Below are positions 1-11,779 of a stretch of DNA of 64,000 nt, piece after piece. A program made the position numbers and the translations under genes. Below the pieces are notes generated by a model. That model was given only the letters and a program-made list of their open reading frames with translations, did no database searches and was not told where the DNA came from. Positions within the stretch are counted from its first letter, which is position 1. Each line of letters opens with the position of its first letter. Source of the DNA: Paragonimus westermani. Taxonomy: Eukaryota; Platyhelminthes; Trematoda; Plagiorchiida; Troglotrematidae. Location: the NCBI GenBank assembly GCA_008508345.1, contig QNGE01003327.1, forward strand, positions 23,347 through 87,346. The letters are read 5' to 3'.

Positions 1-152
1 GTGATCACAAACGCCTCGGAACATATGGTCTGCGAACAAAAATAACTACATGGTGAAGGAGTGAATTTTGTGCAGACATTTCTCATCGGCGAGCTACACT
101 CCAACCGACTATATTGGACACCTCTTTCATTCTACTCGTAAGTCAACGTTCG

Positions 153-187
153 CAGAGATGCTAGTTTCCGTGTTTCTCCCAATATTG
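153..187 (+). repeat. 35-bp repeat, copy 1, ending at an N
   Basis: This sequence matches 1967-2001 in the same orientation with one C/T difference. The match ends exactly where the undetermined base at 188 begins, so the join may reflect an assembly break inside a repeat. Flanking sequence on the left is not shared. Confidence 0.7.
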
Positions 188-1966
188 NAGAGTGAGTTGA
201 CCTACTAGCCTGTGCTAGATCCGTTAAACGACGGAAACCATGATAATTTTTCCGTGGGTTTTTTGGAATTGCAATCGTCCTTTCGAGACCTGCTCCAAAA
301 ACACTTCAAGTTTGAATAGGTTTCGGCAGGATTCGTGCTAGGATATTTTCAGTGTATATCAGATGATTAGAACACAAATAATTGTCACTGTTGTGCTTGC
401 TCTCGACACAAAGACACGTTGAAGACATCCATGAACATTTGAGGGACTCTGTCTTGCGCCCAGACAGAGAGAAGTATTAAGGACAAACGAAATGATGGAA
501 CTGAAATGGATTACGAGTTGTTGTGGAAAGCATGTTTACTGCTGCGTTCCAAAGCTTTGAACAGTTTGATGGGTTCTCTCATGTTGAGTGGTATAACTCG
601 GATTACGTGTCAGTGAACGATGTGAGCATTACCCCTGAACCGCCCAGTCCATAGAAATGAACTGATTATAAGCGGCGGGAGTGAGGTCAGAGAATTCATC
701 ATCCAGGTGTGCTTCTTCATGGTCAGCTCATAGAGGGCTTTCTTGTGGCGGTCTCGATATTATCGCGTTCGCAAATCATACGCTACTTGAAAAAATGGTT
801 GTATCGCATCAAATGGTGTTAGCCAAAGAAAGACAGTTGCGTCGGAGGAGCAAAGGGAGAAACTGGTCAGTATATTGGGGTGACAATTGGTTTTTCCAAA
901 GAAAGGCCTCGCACAATGCAACTCCACACCGTGTCTGGCAGCGCCGTTCGCCAGAGTTTATGAATAAATCATTAAGGAACAAGTTTACGAGTATCATTCT
1001 TCAACTTTGCCGAGTTTGAAGCATTTAGTTGTGATCAGTGTTGCAACGAGCGTTGCCGCATTATTTTATTGTAGAATGAAGGGCACGATGCAACCAGTCG
1101 TTAGTCTGGACCCGCGTAAATACGAATTGTAAAATCTGTAACTTCGGCGAAGAGAATCAAAGAGGCATCAAAGAGGTAATGCTACACTGAACTTTGCGTG
1201 ACATCATTTATACTCATAGACACATATATGCCTCATAGGTAAATGAAATATTGTTGTGTGTGCATTGCTAGCCAGTAAGGTTTGGTAACATAGCAGTTAC
1301 ATCTCGCTACTCCATTTTTGTGTCGAACAATCTAGGTGTAGCAAACAAGTCCTAGTTACTGTTCACTTCGCCAACTGAAACCACGTACCTCGTTTTCTGT
1401 TTCAACTGGTCATTTTGTTGATGCCGATTGCATAACTCTGTCAACAGTTCAGGCAAAAACTGGGGGGTGAGTGTTGACAATTTTGTTTGACGATGCCATG
1501 TTTCCTCGTGCCGATGTGGATAATGTTAATTAGTATGAAAATACCTATACATGTAACTAGAATTCGGGTCATTGTATGACGTGACACTGTACCGAAGGTG
1601 CTGCACGTTCGAAAACGGTCTTTTGCCTTGTTTGACAACTTTCAATAGCAAAGGAATGTTTGTGTTGCAGCTGTTGACTTGTTATAAACGTTCGCAAAAA
1701 TAATTCCGGGTTGGTCATTGATTCGTACATTCCAATATTTAATTGAAACTAGATTGCCGAACGGAGTGAGTTCTGAAGTGATTCCTATGGCAACGCTATT
1801 AATGTGTCGATATCTGATTACGGAATCGAACCTGCGCCTTCCAGAGTCGTGCGAGGATTAGTCTATTGATCTCTTGCGTTAGATTAGTCAATCTACGTTT
1901 ACTGTTATTTTCAAAGGTGGTTAACTTGTGGCCACTATACTGACCACAGTTGCATGAACATGTAAT

Positions 1967-2001
1967 CAGAGATGCTAGTTTCTGTGTTTCTCCCAATATT
2001 G
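1967..2001 (+). repeat. 35-bp repeat, copy 2
   Basis: Second copy of the 35-bp sequence found at 153-187. The sequence beyond it (2002 onward) differs from what follows the undetermined base at 188. Confidence 0.7.
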
Positions 2002-4168
2002 GTGTACACCTGTTCCATTAGAATCCATGGAAACTCCCTCAGGTAGGTACTCAAGAACTCACGAACAAACGGACGATCACGGGTACAGTTTGACTTTTTC
2101 TCTACTCTCCCGCCCGAATGATTCCAACAAGATAGCGCGATCTATAATGTGAACTGTTCTCAAACATTTTCTATTTACAGAGATAATCCTTTCTTCCTAT
2201 ATTGTTCAATAGGTGATCGCTAGCCGCGTTTTGGGTAGAAGGTGTGCATAACCGGGCACACCAAGCCAACAATATTAGTGCCGGTGAAACAGTTCGGAAG
2301 TCCATATGCAGTAGAGATGCAACGAGAACCTAAGCATCGTTTTCCCATTCCGTTTTTAACATAGACCTAGACGAGTGGATCATCACGAGCAGGATAACGT
2401 GTTCTTTCACTTCCCCAATCTGCTTAGCTAGAAGCGCAGTCCTGGATGACGTACCTTTCCAAGGTGAGTAAGTTTCATTTTTCACATCTGTAATTCGCAG
2501 TCGAGTAACACGAGTCTATGCAAAGAAACCGTCTGATAGAAATCTGGGTGACAAAATATGCAGTACTTGCGTATTCACAAGTTAGCCAGGCAAAACGAGC
2601 AAACATGCACGTTTAGTTGAAGCATCAAGTCCCGATGACCTATGATCTACCAACACTGTTGTGAAGTCAGGGATAACTGAAGAATCGACTGCACAGAGAA
2701 TGATACACACAAAGTTGCAATGAGAAATAATCAATAGAATAAACAATCTAGTCGAGTTAACATTCACCAACGAGATAATACGTGTTTGCAGCTTGTAAAA
2801 GGATTAAAAGCAGTCGAAACTCCCCGTAGTTCGCAGTTGCCGGATGAATGACACTATGATTGCGTGAACGATTTTTAGTATTTTGGTCCGCCGGCCAGTC
2901 AGTTTATTCGACTGCAAAACACCCAGTGTGAATGAAGACATTCTTTGAGAAAATCCGCATCGAGGTAGAAATTGACCGCAACGGAACGTAATGTGTGGTG
3001 TACCTTCTGTGGAAACGTGGTACACATGAGGAGAACAACTTAATGAGTGACTCAGTGTAATATACACAGGATTTGATATTTGACAATCGTGTTGTGAAGT
3101 GACGGAGGAGTTCCGCTGAAAGTTTCCAACGCACAACTAAGTAATGCTCCAACTCGCTGCTCTCCCCATCGCTTCACTCTGGACAAAAGTGTGAAGGTTG
3201 CTCCGAGTACAGGTCACTTCAGGCTTCCTCCTTGTCACCTGTCGGAAGGTGAGTCAGTAATATTGAGTGGAAATTAATATTGATAAAAATATCCGACGAG
3301 TGACACAGACGAGTAGATATTACAAGAGTGTTTCGGCACAACCCAGTTACAGCAGGCTTGCAATTGTGCACTCTAGGTGTAAGTGAGTTTAGTGATTCCC
3401 GGCTATGCCTGGGTTATTCAACGCTGTGAAGCTTGTTTCATCGGCGAATTGGAGGAATTCCACGGACAGATGCAAATATCCATTTACTTCAGTTTCCAGA
3501 ACTGGATATTTAATTATGCTTCTGTGAACACCGAATTTTTGTTATTTCGATGCCAGTTTGACAGGTGGAAAAATTATTGCTGATTAATGGTGAAACTATA
3601 TTGCGGTGAGTCCCACAGTACGAACAAAAGCTTGCTGCCGTATGCGTAGCTTCACTTTCTCCTAAGTCGGACACGTTGTTCATACTCCAGTGAGTACCTT
3701 CAAGATCACAATCGATTTGGATACGGTGCAGTGGGAGTGATACAAATGAGACGGTCACAATCAGCATGCAGTGAAGTGAGTCGAGACAGAGGAAGTGCAT
3801 ATCCAGTGGTTCTGTCTCGTCACAAATGATAGCAGAACAATTGTCAGAAAAATAACATTCTCGCAAGAAACGATACTGGCCAGTCAAACTACACAGAAAT
3901 CCTCCAGAACACTCGGATGCTATTTCACTTACTCGACCTTTAATCTGCCATGATATGTGATTATCATTCTCAACATCCTTGATGAATGCCCTTCAAAATT
4001 CTGATTCAGTGATATTTGTAGGTCACCAGATAACTTGAATATACTCGCATACTTTTCGATTCTGTACACATATTTTCTAGCAGAGTAAGGCGACATTTTG
4101 CACTTGTCGTTCGATCCGACCTCGGAGGAATTAACGCGGTAGATCAGGTCAGTTTTCGGGACTAAATC

Positions 4169-4702
4169 TCAACGATTTATCACCTCAAGTCGAATATCGA
4201 GAATTTCATCGAAAGCCTCGCCACCCAGTGACTGATCCAGCTGGTTTAATGGACGCTCACAGCAACTGTGGACTGAATAGCTCATGAATTCATCAAGGTC
4301 GTAGCAGTTGCAGAACATTCTCCAGTAGAAAAAGAAACAGGTTGATTGGACACAGCAAAGATTGGTCGGAAGACTGGATGTACAGCAGTTGGTGTCGAGA
4401 TCAAGCGACTCTTCAGCACAACTTCTTATTACCTCAAATACCGATTTCCATTTTTTTCCATTGACTGAACCTACGTTCAACTCTAGTTTAAAAAATAATA
4501 TCTCATCAGGATGAAACTGTGAAACGTGGATGACGCTCGAACAGTTTGTTGCCTGCTTTAGAAGCTGAGTATCATAGAACACGAGATTTACATTAAGTTT
4601 ACACTGCCAACGGGCTCCTACCTTAAGAAAACTAGATGAGTGTGGGTCAGTCGCTTGAAGCCGGAACGCCTGACAGTGCACGAACTCACCTCCTATCGCC
4701 AA
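4169..4702 (-). other. Unrecognised 177-codon open frame
   Basis: This is the longest intact open frame in the window that is not part of a mobile element or spanning the gap. It starts with an ATG and is rich in Cys, Phe and Ser, with no signal peptide, transmembrane segment or domain I recognise. Two other open frames lie further along the same strand (3510-3887 and 2804-3136), which would fit exons of a minus-strand gene. Against this, one frame of this length is roughly what chance gives in 64 kb at this base composition. I assign no function. Confidence 0.15.
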
Positions 4703-4859
4703 CGGCTAGCAGCCAAGGATGGGGGCAGACAGAAAGTCAATCCTACAATAACACTGTAGTCTTCACCAAACTGACTAACTGAGTTCTCTACTCTGCCTAA
4801 GGCCTTGGGAGCTCCGGGTACCCTCACCGATTAAAACGTTGCTCTCTGTACATTCCATT

Positions 4860-5075
4860 ACTCGGAGTCGAGTACAGCAGAATTTCGCTGCACCATTAGT
4901 TCACGGTCAGTAGAAACGCACTCTAGAATCTCGTCTATTGCTAGGTGGAACAACAAGGGGGATAGGTGGTCTTGTTGTACCCCACATGTAATTCTGAATG
5001 TCGGCGATAAATTGTTGTTGACCCTAACTGTGATGGAAATCTCGATTGACCAATTATCCAAACCCCGACACAACG
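4860..5075 (-). pseudogene. RTE-type LINE reverse transcriptase fragment
   Basis: The minus-strand frame reads like the central RT segment of an RTE-type non-LTR retrotransposon. It contains a degenerate form of the motif normally written SGVRQGCPLSPLLFN (here GVQQDHLSPLLFH) followed by LAIDEILECV. The same block is seen at 12.7-12.9 kb and 56.1-56.3 kb. The YADD-bearing part and the rest of the protein are missing, so this is a dead 5'- and 3'-truncated scrap. RTE elements encode an APE-type endonuclease and an RT that copy element RNA into the nucleus. Confidence 0.7.
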
Positions 5076-7134
5076 GAAAATCTGACAGAAGGCCAATCCA
5101 AATATCGCGTTAATGATACAACATCAGGATTGGATGAACGGTCTCACTGTTGTGCCTCCCGTTATTTGTCAATCCATCTGTTCCGTATTCCACCAATTAA
5201 CATACAGTTTATGACGTTACATGTGCTAATGAGATCAGCCAATGACAGGCTGTGATTTCTCTGATACTGTTGTACATCAATAAATTCGGTGTCTCAATCC
5301 ATGAATAACAATTGCTTACTGGTGCCAGTACAAGGTTTTCGCCTTATTACTTGTGTGGGAGGTATCAATTTGAGTGCGATTTCTAGGACTATTCAAAGTC
5401 CCTGATTCTGATCATCACACTAACCCAGCTTGATATCTAACAGTATGCTGCCATTTGAATGCGCATTTGCTTTTTGATCACACCCGGAACATAGCACTGT
5501 CGGATGAATTTAAGACTTCCCTGAGGTCTGAAATGACGAGAATTTTTTACCCTCGATATGAATGGTCTAGTCCGAACATCTGACAGAACCTGCAGATATG
5601 ATCAATGCATCCACATCCAAAGCAAAACTCGGCTTGTTTCCGGCGGATCGGTTACTCACACATTGTGCCTTGTCTGTGAAGTACAGTCACTGCAAGCGGC
5701 TTCGATGCAATCGGAATTGGGTTAATCCTTTGCTAGTTTCTGATTTCTTTGAAAATGGAGATGCTGTCAACCAAACTCTGGTTTTGAACAACTTTGCTGA
5801 CCCGGAGTTCCCAAAGAAAAGTCAGCAGTTTTTGGCCAGGGCTGAGCACTACCTAATAGAAGACAGGAGGTAATTACTCGGAATGGGTTACTCTGCAACG
5901 TTCAAACGTCTGTTCAAATCACGCGATTCTCCCCACACTCTCAGTTATCTTCCCATTCTCTCTCTAAATCATCAACAGAGATCCCGAAAGCATACACTAA
6001 TGATTATAACCCATCCACCTCTGTGCGATTCATGACCTTTCTCTTCTGGATCCGTCTCAGACTTTGTTCAGTAAACCAAAACCTCAGTCTGTTCTGTGGA
6101 CTCAATTTTTCATTTCACTTTTAGGTTTCACCAAGGCGTCTAACGATTTATCCCCACGCAGACTTGATAAATCATGAAGTTTGACCGTGGAACTTCCGCC
6201 GTTAGTTTGACTATTCGCTAATTTTTGAAATGAATATTGGGGATCTTCTGACCCGTCATGACTGGTTACAGCTAAGCTAGACAGATTCTACACTATGGAG
6301 ATAACTTTCATTTTTGCCGCCTCAATAATATCTCCCTAAGGTGAATAATTGTCGCGCTTTAATTGTGATGCATTTACCGAATAGGAGGTGAACACCACCA
6401 AGCTTTGATCACTCGCGGGTCAATTCTCGACAGCTTGTGTTGCTCGGAAATTAGTGTCACGGATTTCTCATCAAAACTGAGTGCCCAGTTGGCCATTGTT
6501 TCTGTGTATACGTGTGTATATATACGTATTTATTTATAGAAAATCGTTGACCTTGCTGTGGCTTGAACGCGCGAAGAAATATTTGAATCGCACGCCGAAG
6601 CATATCTCATTAACGGTTTACGTTATCCGATTTTTGACAGCAGAATCGAATTCTACGGGTCAGGTTCACCCTGGCCCTAACAGCGGTCCGTCACTGTCAA
6701 TGGCTACCTGTATCCATACCAGTTCTAGTTTTTCTGCTTAGTCTTCATTAATATTTTTTGACCTTCTTAGTAATGTTTTCTTGGATATTCGACGTCACTG
6801 TCGAGGTGAGCGGCGGCCGAGCCACAGAACCTTTGGTCAGGCTCATGGCTGTTACGATTATGATGATGGTGTTTTCTCCAGAGAGCGGTTTCAATTTCAG
6901 ATTGGCCAAATCAATTGGCTAACCAGCGTTCGCCGGATGGACGCAAACGCCTTACTCACATAACCCCCGATATTACTCCTTCGGTCTTACGATGGAGACG
7001 TGATGTTTGGGTGGAACCACAAGTTGTGCCGCGCAAGCCACTTGTGGTGATGGTTAAACGCAGGCATTCTTTAACTTAGGTCATTGTGACATGCTAATCA
7101 GAACCGAATGCTACCAACCGGGATGGCTAAATAA
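5076..7134. other. No recognised gene
   Basis: I see no coding exon or element protein. A 91-codon frame at 5598-5873 (+) is unrecognised. A short TA-rich stretch lies around 6510-6535. The sequence is otherwise unremarkable. Confidence 0.4.
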
Positions 7135-7940
7135 TATCAGTCAGGAGAACGATAACTTACGACACTTCCCGGTGGTTTATGCCGCGGAAGGAGAGTGACT
7201 TGAGGGACCCCACCCCAAGCCGCTGACCCAAAAGTCTGACCTGCGAGACAACAGGACACAGGATTTCCTTGGGGTACCATACCCAGAACCAATGACTCGA
7301 GTCGGACTCACTTGGCACTGTGGGGCTTGCTTAGCACGAGGGCGCAGGGAATAATTGTAGCGACTATAATAAATGATATTTTGATAGTCGCATTCATCTG
7401 TACATTTTCTATGATTTTGGTTTTGTACCTACTTTTGTTTTAGTCAAGGTACCCATTTTGTAACATCCGGCCCGGGGCTAAAAACACAGCTCGCTTCGCG
7501 CCTCGCTAGCTTGACGTGTCTCTGTACTCTATTTTCCAGGGTCGGTAATAATATACGAAGTCAACGCGCTTAGACTTGGCTTTTCATTGTCGATTGATTG
7601 TCGACAGTGATAATTGACAGGGTTTTATTTTGTTGGATCAGTTCCAACATAAGGCAATATTGTCAGATTCCCAGCACTGCTTCGCGCACTGCACGCATTC
7701 AAATTTACATCAGGCTTCTGGTGATACCGGATGTTTTTCGACCATATTGGATAGTACGTCGACGCTCACGGTCAACCGTTGGGCGAGCGGAGTGCTCTTT
7801 GTTTGAAGGTACCCTAACTAACCCTTTTCTCGATAAGGAGTACAGCAGTAACGCAACTGTAAAAATAGTTTTGCTGTGTGCCCATAGGATTGTGCCTCGT
7901 TATCTAAGCATTCATACGTGGTCAGTAGCGCGACATACAA
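7135..7940 (+). repeat. Dispersed repeat family, copy A
   Basis: This copy shares an ordered set of blocks with 11020-11520, 57305-57800 and (inverted) 58640-58880. The blocks are a CAGGAGAACGATAAC start, a TTTATGCCGC..GGAGTGACTTGA block, CAATGACTC..TGACTC, and a block with CAACCGTTGGGCG followed by TTTG..GGTACC and a CGCAACT..AAAAAT segment. I find no protein in it. It may be the untranslated or terminal part of a retroelement, or a non-autonomous element; its class is not known to me. Confidence 0.65.
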
Positions 7941-8745
7941 TTTTATGAGTGTATCTGTTTTTCGTCTGATTGCTCCCACTTCGGCCTCTGACAAGGTTGA
8001 ATCTGGAAAGACCGAGGTCCCAGTCGGCACAGCCCGCTGGATCGACTTGTGGGCACCAATGGTTCATTTGTGTACCTCGCGTTTCCGTTGACTGCCACGC
8101 ATTAGCTGCTCATTGAGGCTGCAGAAGCTTGTCTGGATTCTATTTCCCTAGACCCTCCATTCCAACGCTAAATCACCCCAACGTATAAAATCGATTTTTT
8201 AATTATCCGGATAACATCCTTTTATCTCAGTTTTCGACCACCAGAATTTCGATTACTTGATTTCAATTGTCCGCATACTATCTGATTTGGAATACGGACA
8301 TCGCCCATTCAACAGGTGTTACCTAGTCGACGAAGCTGATTCAGCATCGGCGTGGCTTCCATTCCGTCCACGTCTGTTCGTCATGGTACCCTGGTGGAAT
8401 CACGTTTGATCCCTGAATGTTCATGGTGTGCCTTGGATACCGCAAATGGAAACGACTCAGATATCGATAACGTTATCGATAACGCACGTTTCGTTGATAC
8501 ACTATCTAGGTTTCACTGTCGTACGGCAGTATGGACAGCACCATTGAGCGGTGGACACAGAGCTTAGTGGCCACCTTCAGGCTGTGGTTCTTCCAGATAT
8601 GTACCTCAATATGTCCGAAATCACACTAGCCTTTGTCACGCGAGCTCGTAACTCGCGGTTTGCGGACAAATCTGTGAACAAGTCGCTACCAAGTAGCAGA
8701 AGCATGCAAAGCTGTCGACAAGTTCCCCATTGATGTGAATTTCAG

Positions 8746-10110
8746 GTGCAGATGCAGAAGCAGCACATCTGCCCAGAGAAAGCTAAAAGAAAAGAAGTCT
8801 TACCTGTGTTGAAATCCACTCCAAACTTGGATGCCGCGGTCAAGAAAGCCGTCGCTGTAGTTCGTCTTCACTATGTGCAAACAGCGTGCTCTCATCTGCA
8901 AACAAAGGCATTCGCACCCTTGAGGTATGTAACCGAATTGGAGCGCCGAAACGTTGAATATTCAGTAGGCACCCATCCGTCCGGCAATCAGTGGAAGGTG
9001 ACAGTGGTGACTTCAGTTCTCAAAGATAACAATAGGGAGGAGACATCCAACCATCATCCAGTTAGCCTGACACCTGCAGTGTTAAAGTTATTAGAAATGT
9101 TAGTTAGGAGCATGGTGACGAATCGTTTTAATAAGCTTGATCTTTTGACGGTCCAACGGCTTAGATTCTTGAAACAACGATCCTGTCTGACAAGCCTGCT
9201 GGCTTTTTTGATGAAATTATTGACAGGCTAGATGGAGTTGAGAAGGTTGGGTTGGCCTTCTAGTTTTCGGGAGGATGTTCGGTTCAGTGGATCGTTCTAA
9301 AGCCATAGGCTTGGAGAGTGTCTCCCAAGGTCATAACATGTATTGGAGAGTACTCACAGAATAGAAATCTGTATGTGCAAGCGGAGTAGTCCAATCTTCT
9401 CTGATGGCTACCGGCAGCGGTTTACCTTAAGGGTGAGTCTTCGGTCCCTTACTTTTCTTGATCTACTTTTCTGACCCGATTCGAAGGCCCAATTGCTTAT
9501 GCTGCATGTTCACGAATGATGTGAAGTTATCAATTTGTCCCACAAGCAGCCGCACGCCATAGACCCGTGATGAAATTTATCAGTTGACTGTATGGTGGGA
9601 GATAAGACCTGCTGTAAACAACTGCTTGAAACTGGAGTAGGGAGAACAGGTGTTTACGTGGGGGAATAAAGCGGGCTAACAATGTGATGGATCTGAGGAT
9701 TCAAGTAATCTCAAACTCCAAATCATCAGCCCAGTATATAGGGGCAGCTCGAAAGGCCAAGCAAACAGTATTTTAACAGAAAAAAGCCTCAGCGTCAATG
9801 AAGTCTGGTGTTTTATTACCCCTTTACAAGGCTTACGTACGGCCGCACCTAGTGAGTAATAAACGGGTACCAGAGTGTATCAAGCGCAGATTCACGAGGT
9901 CGTTTGTAATACTCTAGAGAGTGGACTATCTAAACGGATTCGTTTACTTTTTTAGTTCACTTTTTCTAGCTCGAGCGAAAACAAGTTGAAGCTAGCTAAA
10001 TATGGGGTCAAGCGAAAGTGCTTGAGCCTAATTCTTTTCACGTAGATTGGTGAGTGCATAGATTAGGTTGCCACCGGAATTGGTGTAAACCACTGCGGTG
10101 GTCGACTTCA
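8746..10110 (+). pseudogene. CR1-like LINE reverse transcriptase, decayed
   Basis: The open frame at 8746-9231 carries the finger region of a CR1-type non-LTR RT (WKVTVVTSVLKDNNREE, then HPVSLTPAVLKLLEMLVRSM and KQRSCLTSLLAFL). Homology continues through several stops and frameshifts: a remnant of the F-x-D-F-S-x-AFD block near 9260-9300, a remnant of the GVPQGS..GPLLF block near 9425-9460, and the C-terminal LLPLYKAYVRPHL signature at 9811-9850. No endonuclease was recognised upstream, so the copy is 5' truncated. It lies upstream of the thiolase gene on the same strand. It could not be translated as one protein. Confidence 0.85.
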
Positions 10111-11019
10111 AGGGTGAACTTTGCAAATGCTGGTTAATAGTTTTCCCGGAGCTATCGTTAAATGATCGACCAATAAGGTGATTGGGTATGTCGGTGTGTT
10201 CTTTACTACTACCTTGTCACTTGTTGTCTCTTTCCATCGTTCTTTTTGTCATTGTTGTGTGTTGTTTCTTTGCGTGGATGACCTTTTGAGAAATGGGCAT
10301 TCCCTCCGCTTCTCAGTTCGCTTGCCTCCCTTCTGGTGTCCACGTTACTTACTGCCGTCGTTTACGTTAAACTGTGCGACTCGATATAGACGGGTCGTAA
10401 GATGCCCATAATTGTAGTCTCCGATCACCGAACGTGCCACCCAACTGCTTCTCCGCTGGACTAGGACGACTAAATCGTGTGTTTATATCGCCAGAGTGGA
10501 CATACCGATACCCGAGTGCCTATTTTGTTCCAGAAAATCGAAGAGGATGGTTTTGGTGACATCTGAGCTATTGCCTGTTAGTATATATGAAGATCTGACA
10601 AACATCTTTTTGATCTGTGTAAACGGACTGTGACAAAACTGCTAAGTTTGACGTCACATAGACGACCATTCACTCGGATCTGTTCGGGTAGGCTCTGCTT
10701 CTTCCTAGAGCTCAGCTCTGTCTCTATTTCAGCTGCCACTCCATCGTCACCAGAGACCGTGAAGAACAATCACTGTTCCTAGCATTGTGTGAGGGCGAAT
10801 CCAAACGAAGAACAACGCTGGGGTCGTGATGAGGTATTTCGGGGACAACACACACCAAGTCCCACATTCGAAAAGCTACTCGCTAGAACAGCTTGCTGAC
10901 ACATTTGCCAAGGGGTGCAGCTGTTAAAAACGCCAGTGCTTACCAGTTGTCTTGCTCTGAAGTGAAAGAGCTTGGTAACAGGGAGGACATAAAAACGATT
11001 GGGTTGGTCTGTCAGGTCA
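10111..11019. other. No recognised gene
   Basis: I see nothing I can name between the CR1-like fragment and repeat copy B. A 63-codon minus-strand frame at 10578-10769 is unrecognised. Confidence 0.4.
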
Positions 11020-11520
11020 ACGATAATTTATGGTTCTTTCTGGTCGCATACGCCACAGAATGGTGTTGACTTGAGGGATACCTCACTTTAGTGTAACCCA
11101 CGAGATAGCAGGAGAGGGTTTTTTGAGGATACCACCCGGAGCCTCTGGCTCAAAAGCCTTGCTCAATTGGCCGTATGGAACCTGCTTAGCTCCCGAACGC
11201 AGAGAATAAGGCAATGCTATCTGATTCTGTTCACTGCTGCCTGCAGTGAATGTATTCGAAACTACATCAGGCCTTCGAACTACCGAAAGTTTTTCGACCG
11301 TAGTGAGTAATACGCCGTCGGCTATTGTCAGCCGTTGGGCTATTGTGTTTTTTTTGTTTGGGGTACCCTGTCCAACCTCTTCATTCTCTCATCGGAAAGC
11401 TGCAGCGCCGCGGCTATAAAAATACTTCGTGCCTTGTTGAAACAGTCCTATACAGTCGCTAGTGCAGTATACAACCCTGTAGGTATAACTTTTTCGTTTG
11501 ACTGTCCAGCACGGTTATAC
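11020..11520 (+). repeat. Dispersed repeat family, copy B
   Basis: Second copy of the family described at 7135-7940. It has GACTTGAGGGATACC, GCCTCTGGCTCAAAAGCC, CATCAGGCCTTCGAACTACCG, AGCCGTTGGGC and GGGGTACCCTGTCC blocks in the same order. It sits about 300 bp upstream of the RTE element that follows on the same strand, so it could be part of that element's 5' region, but copies A and C do not share that arrangement. Confidence 0.65.
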
Positions 11521-11779
11521 GTGGACTGCCTGTAGTCCTAGTCAACAAAGCCCTCCAGATCGATACAGTGGTATGCCCCAATTTTTCTCTGCACTTTGGT
11601 AGGAGGCTACTTCGTCTTCATTCACAACCTGACGTGCCCATAGCAACAGGAACACAAACGCTTTACTCTTGCCAGTGTGCATGCCTCTGGTGTAGGTCCT
11701 TATCCGCAAAACAAAATAGATGCACATTGAGCACATGTACGGCATGCGTTGCCCACTTGCGATACTGCCTCATGTGATA

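Larger units (their letters stand above)
1..4859. other. Upstream region with no recognised gene
   Basis: I recognise no gene or mobile-element protein here. A single undetermined base lies at 188. The 35 bases before it (153-187) recur with one mismatch at 1967-2001. Three longer open frames cluster on the minus strand (2804-3136, 3510-3887, 4169-4702), without recognisable domains or a confident splice chain. Near-consensus + strand splice donors (AAGGTGAGT) occur near 2463 and 3247 but I could not attach coding exons to them. It may be intergenic or intronic sequence. Confidence 0.4.

Noticed and set aside
2463..3255. Two consensus splice donors (AAGGTGAGT) as evidence of a + strand gene
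   Set aside because: No upstream coding exon of convincing length or paired acceptor was found. Such motifs occur by chance a few times in 64 kb.
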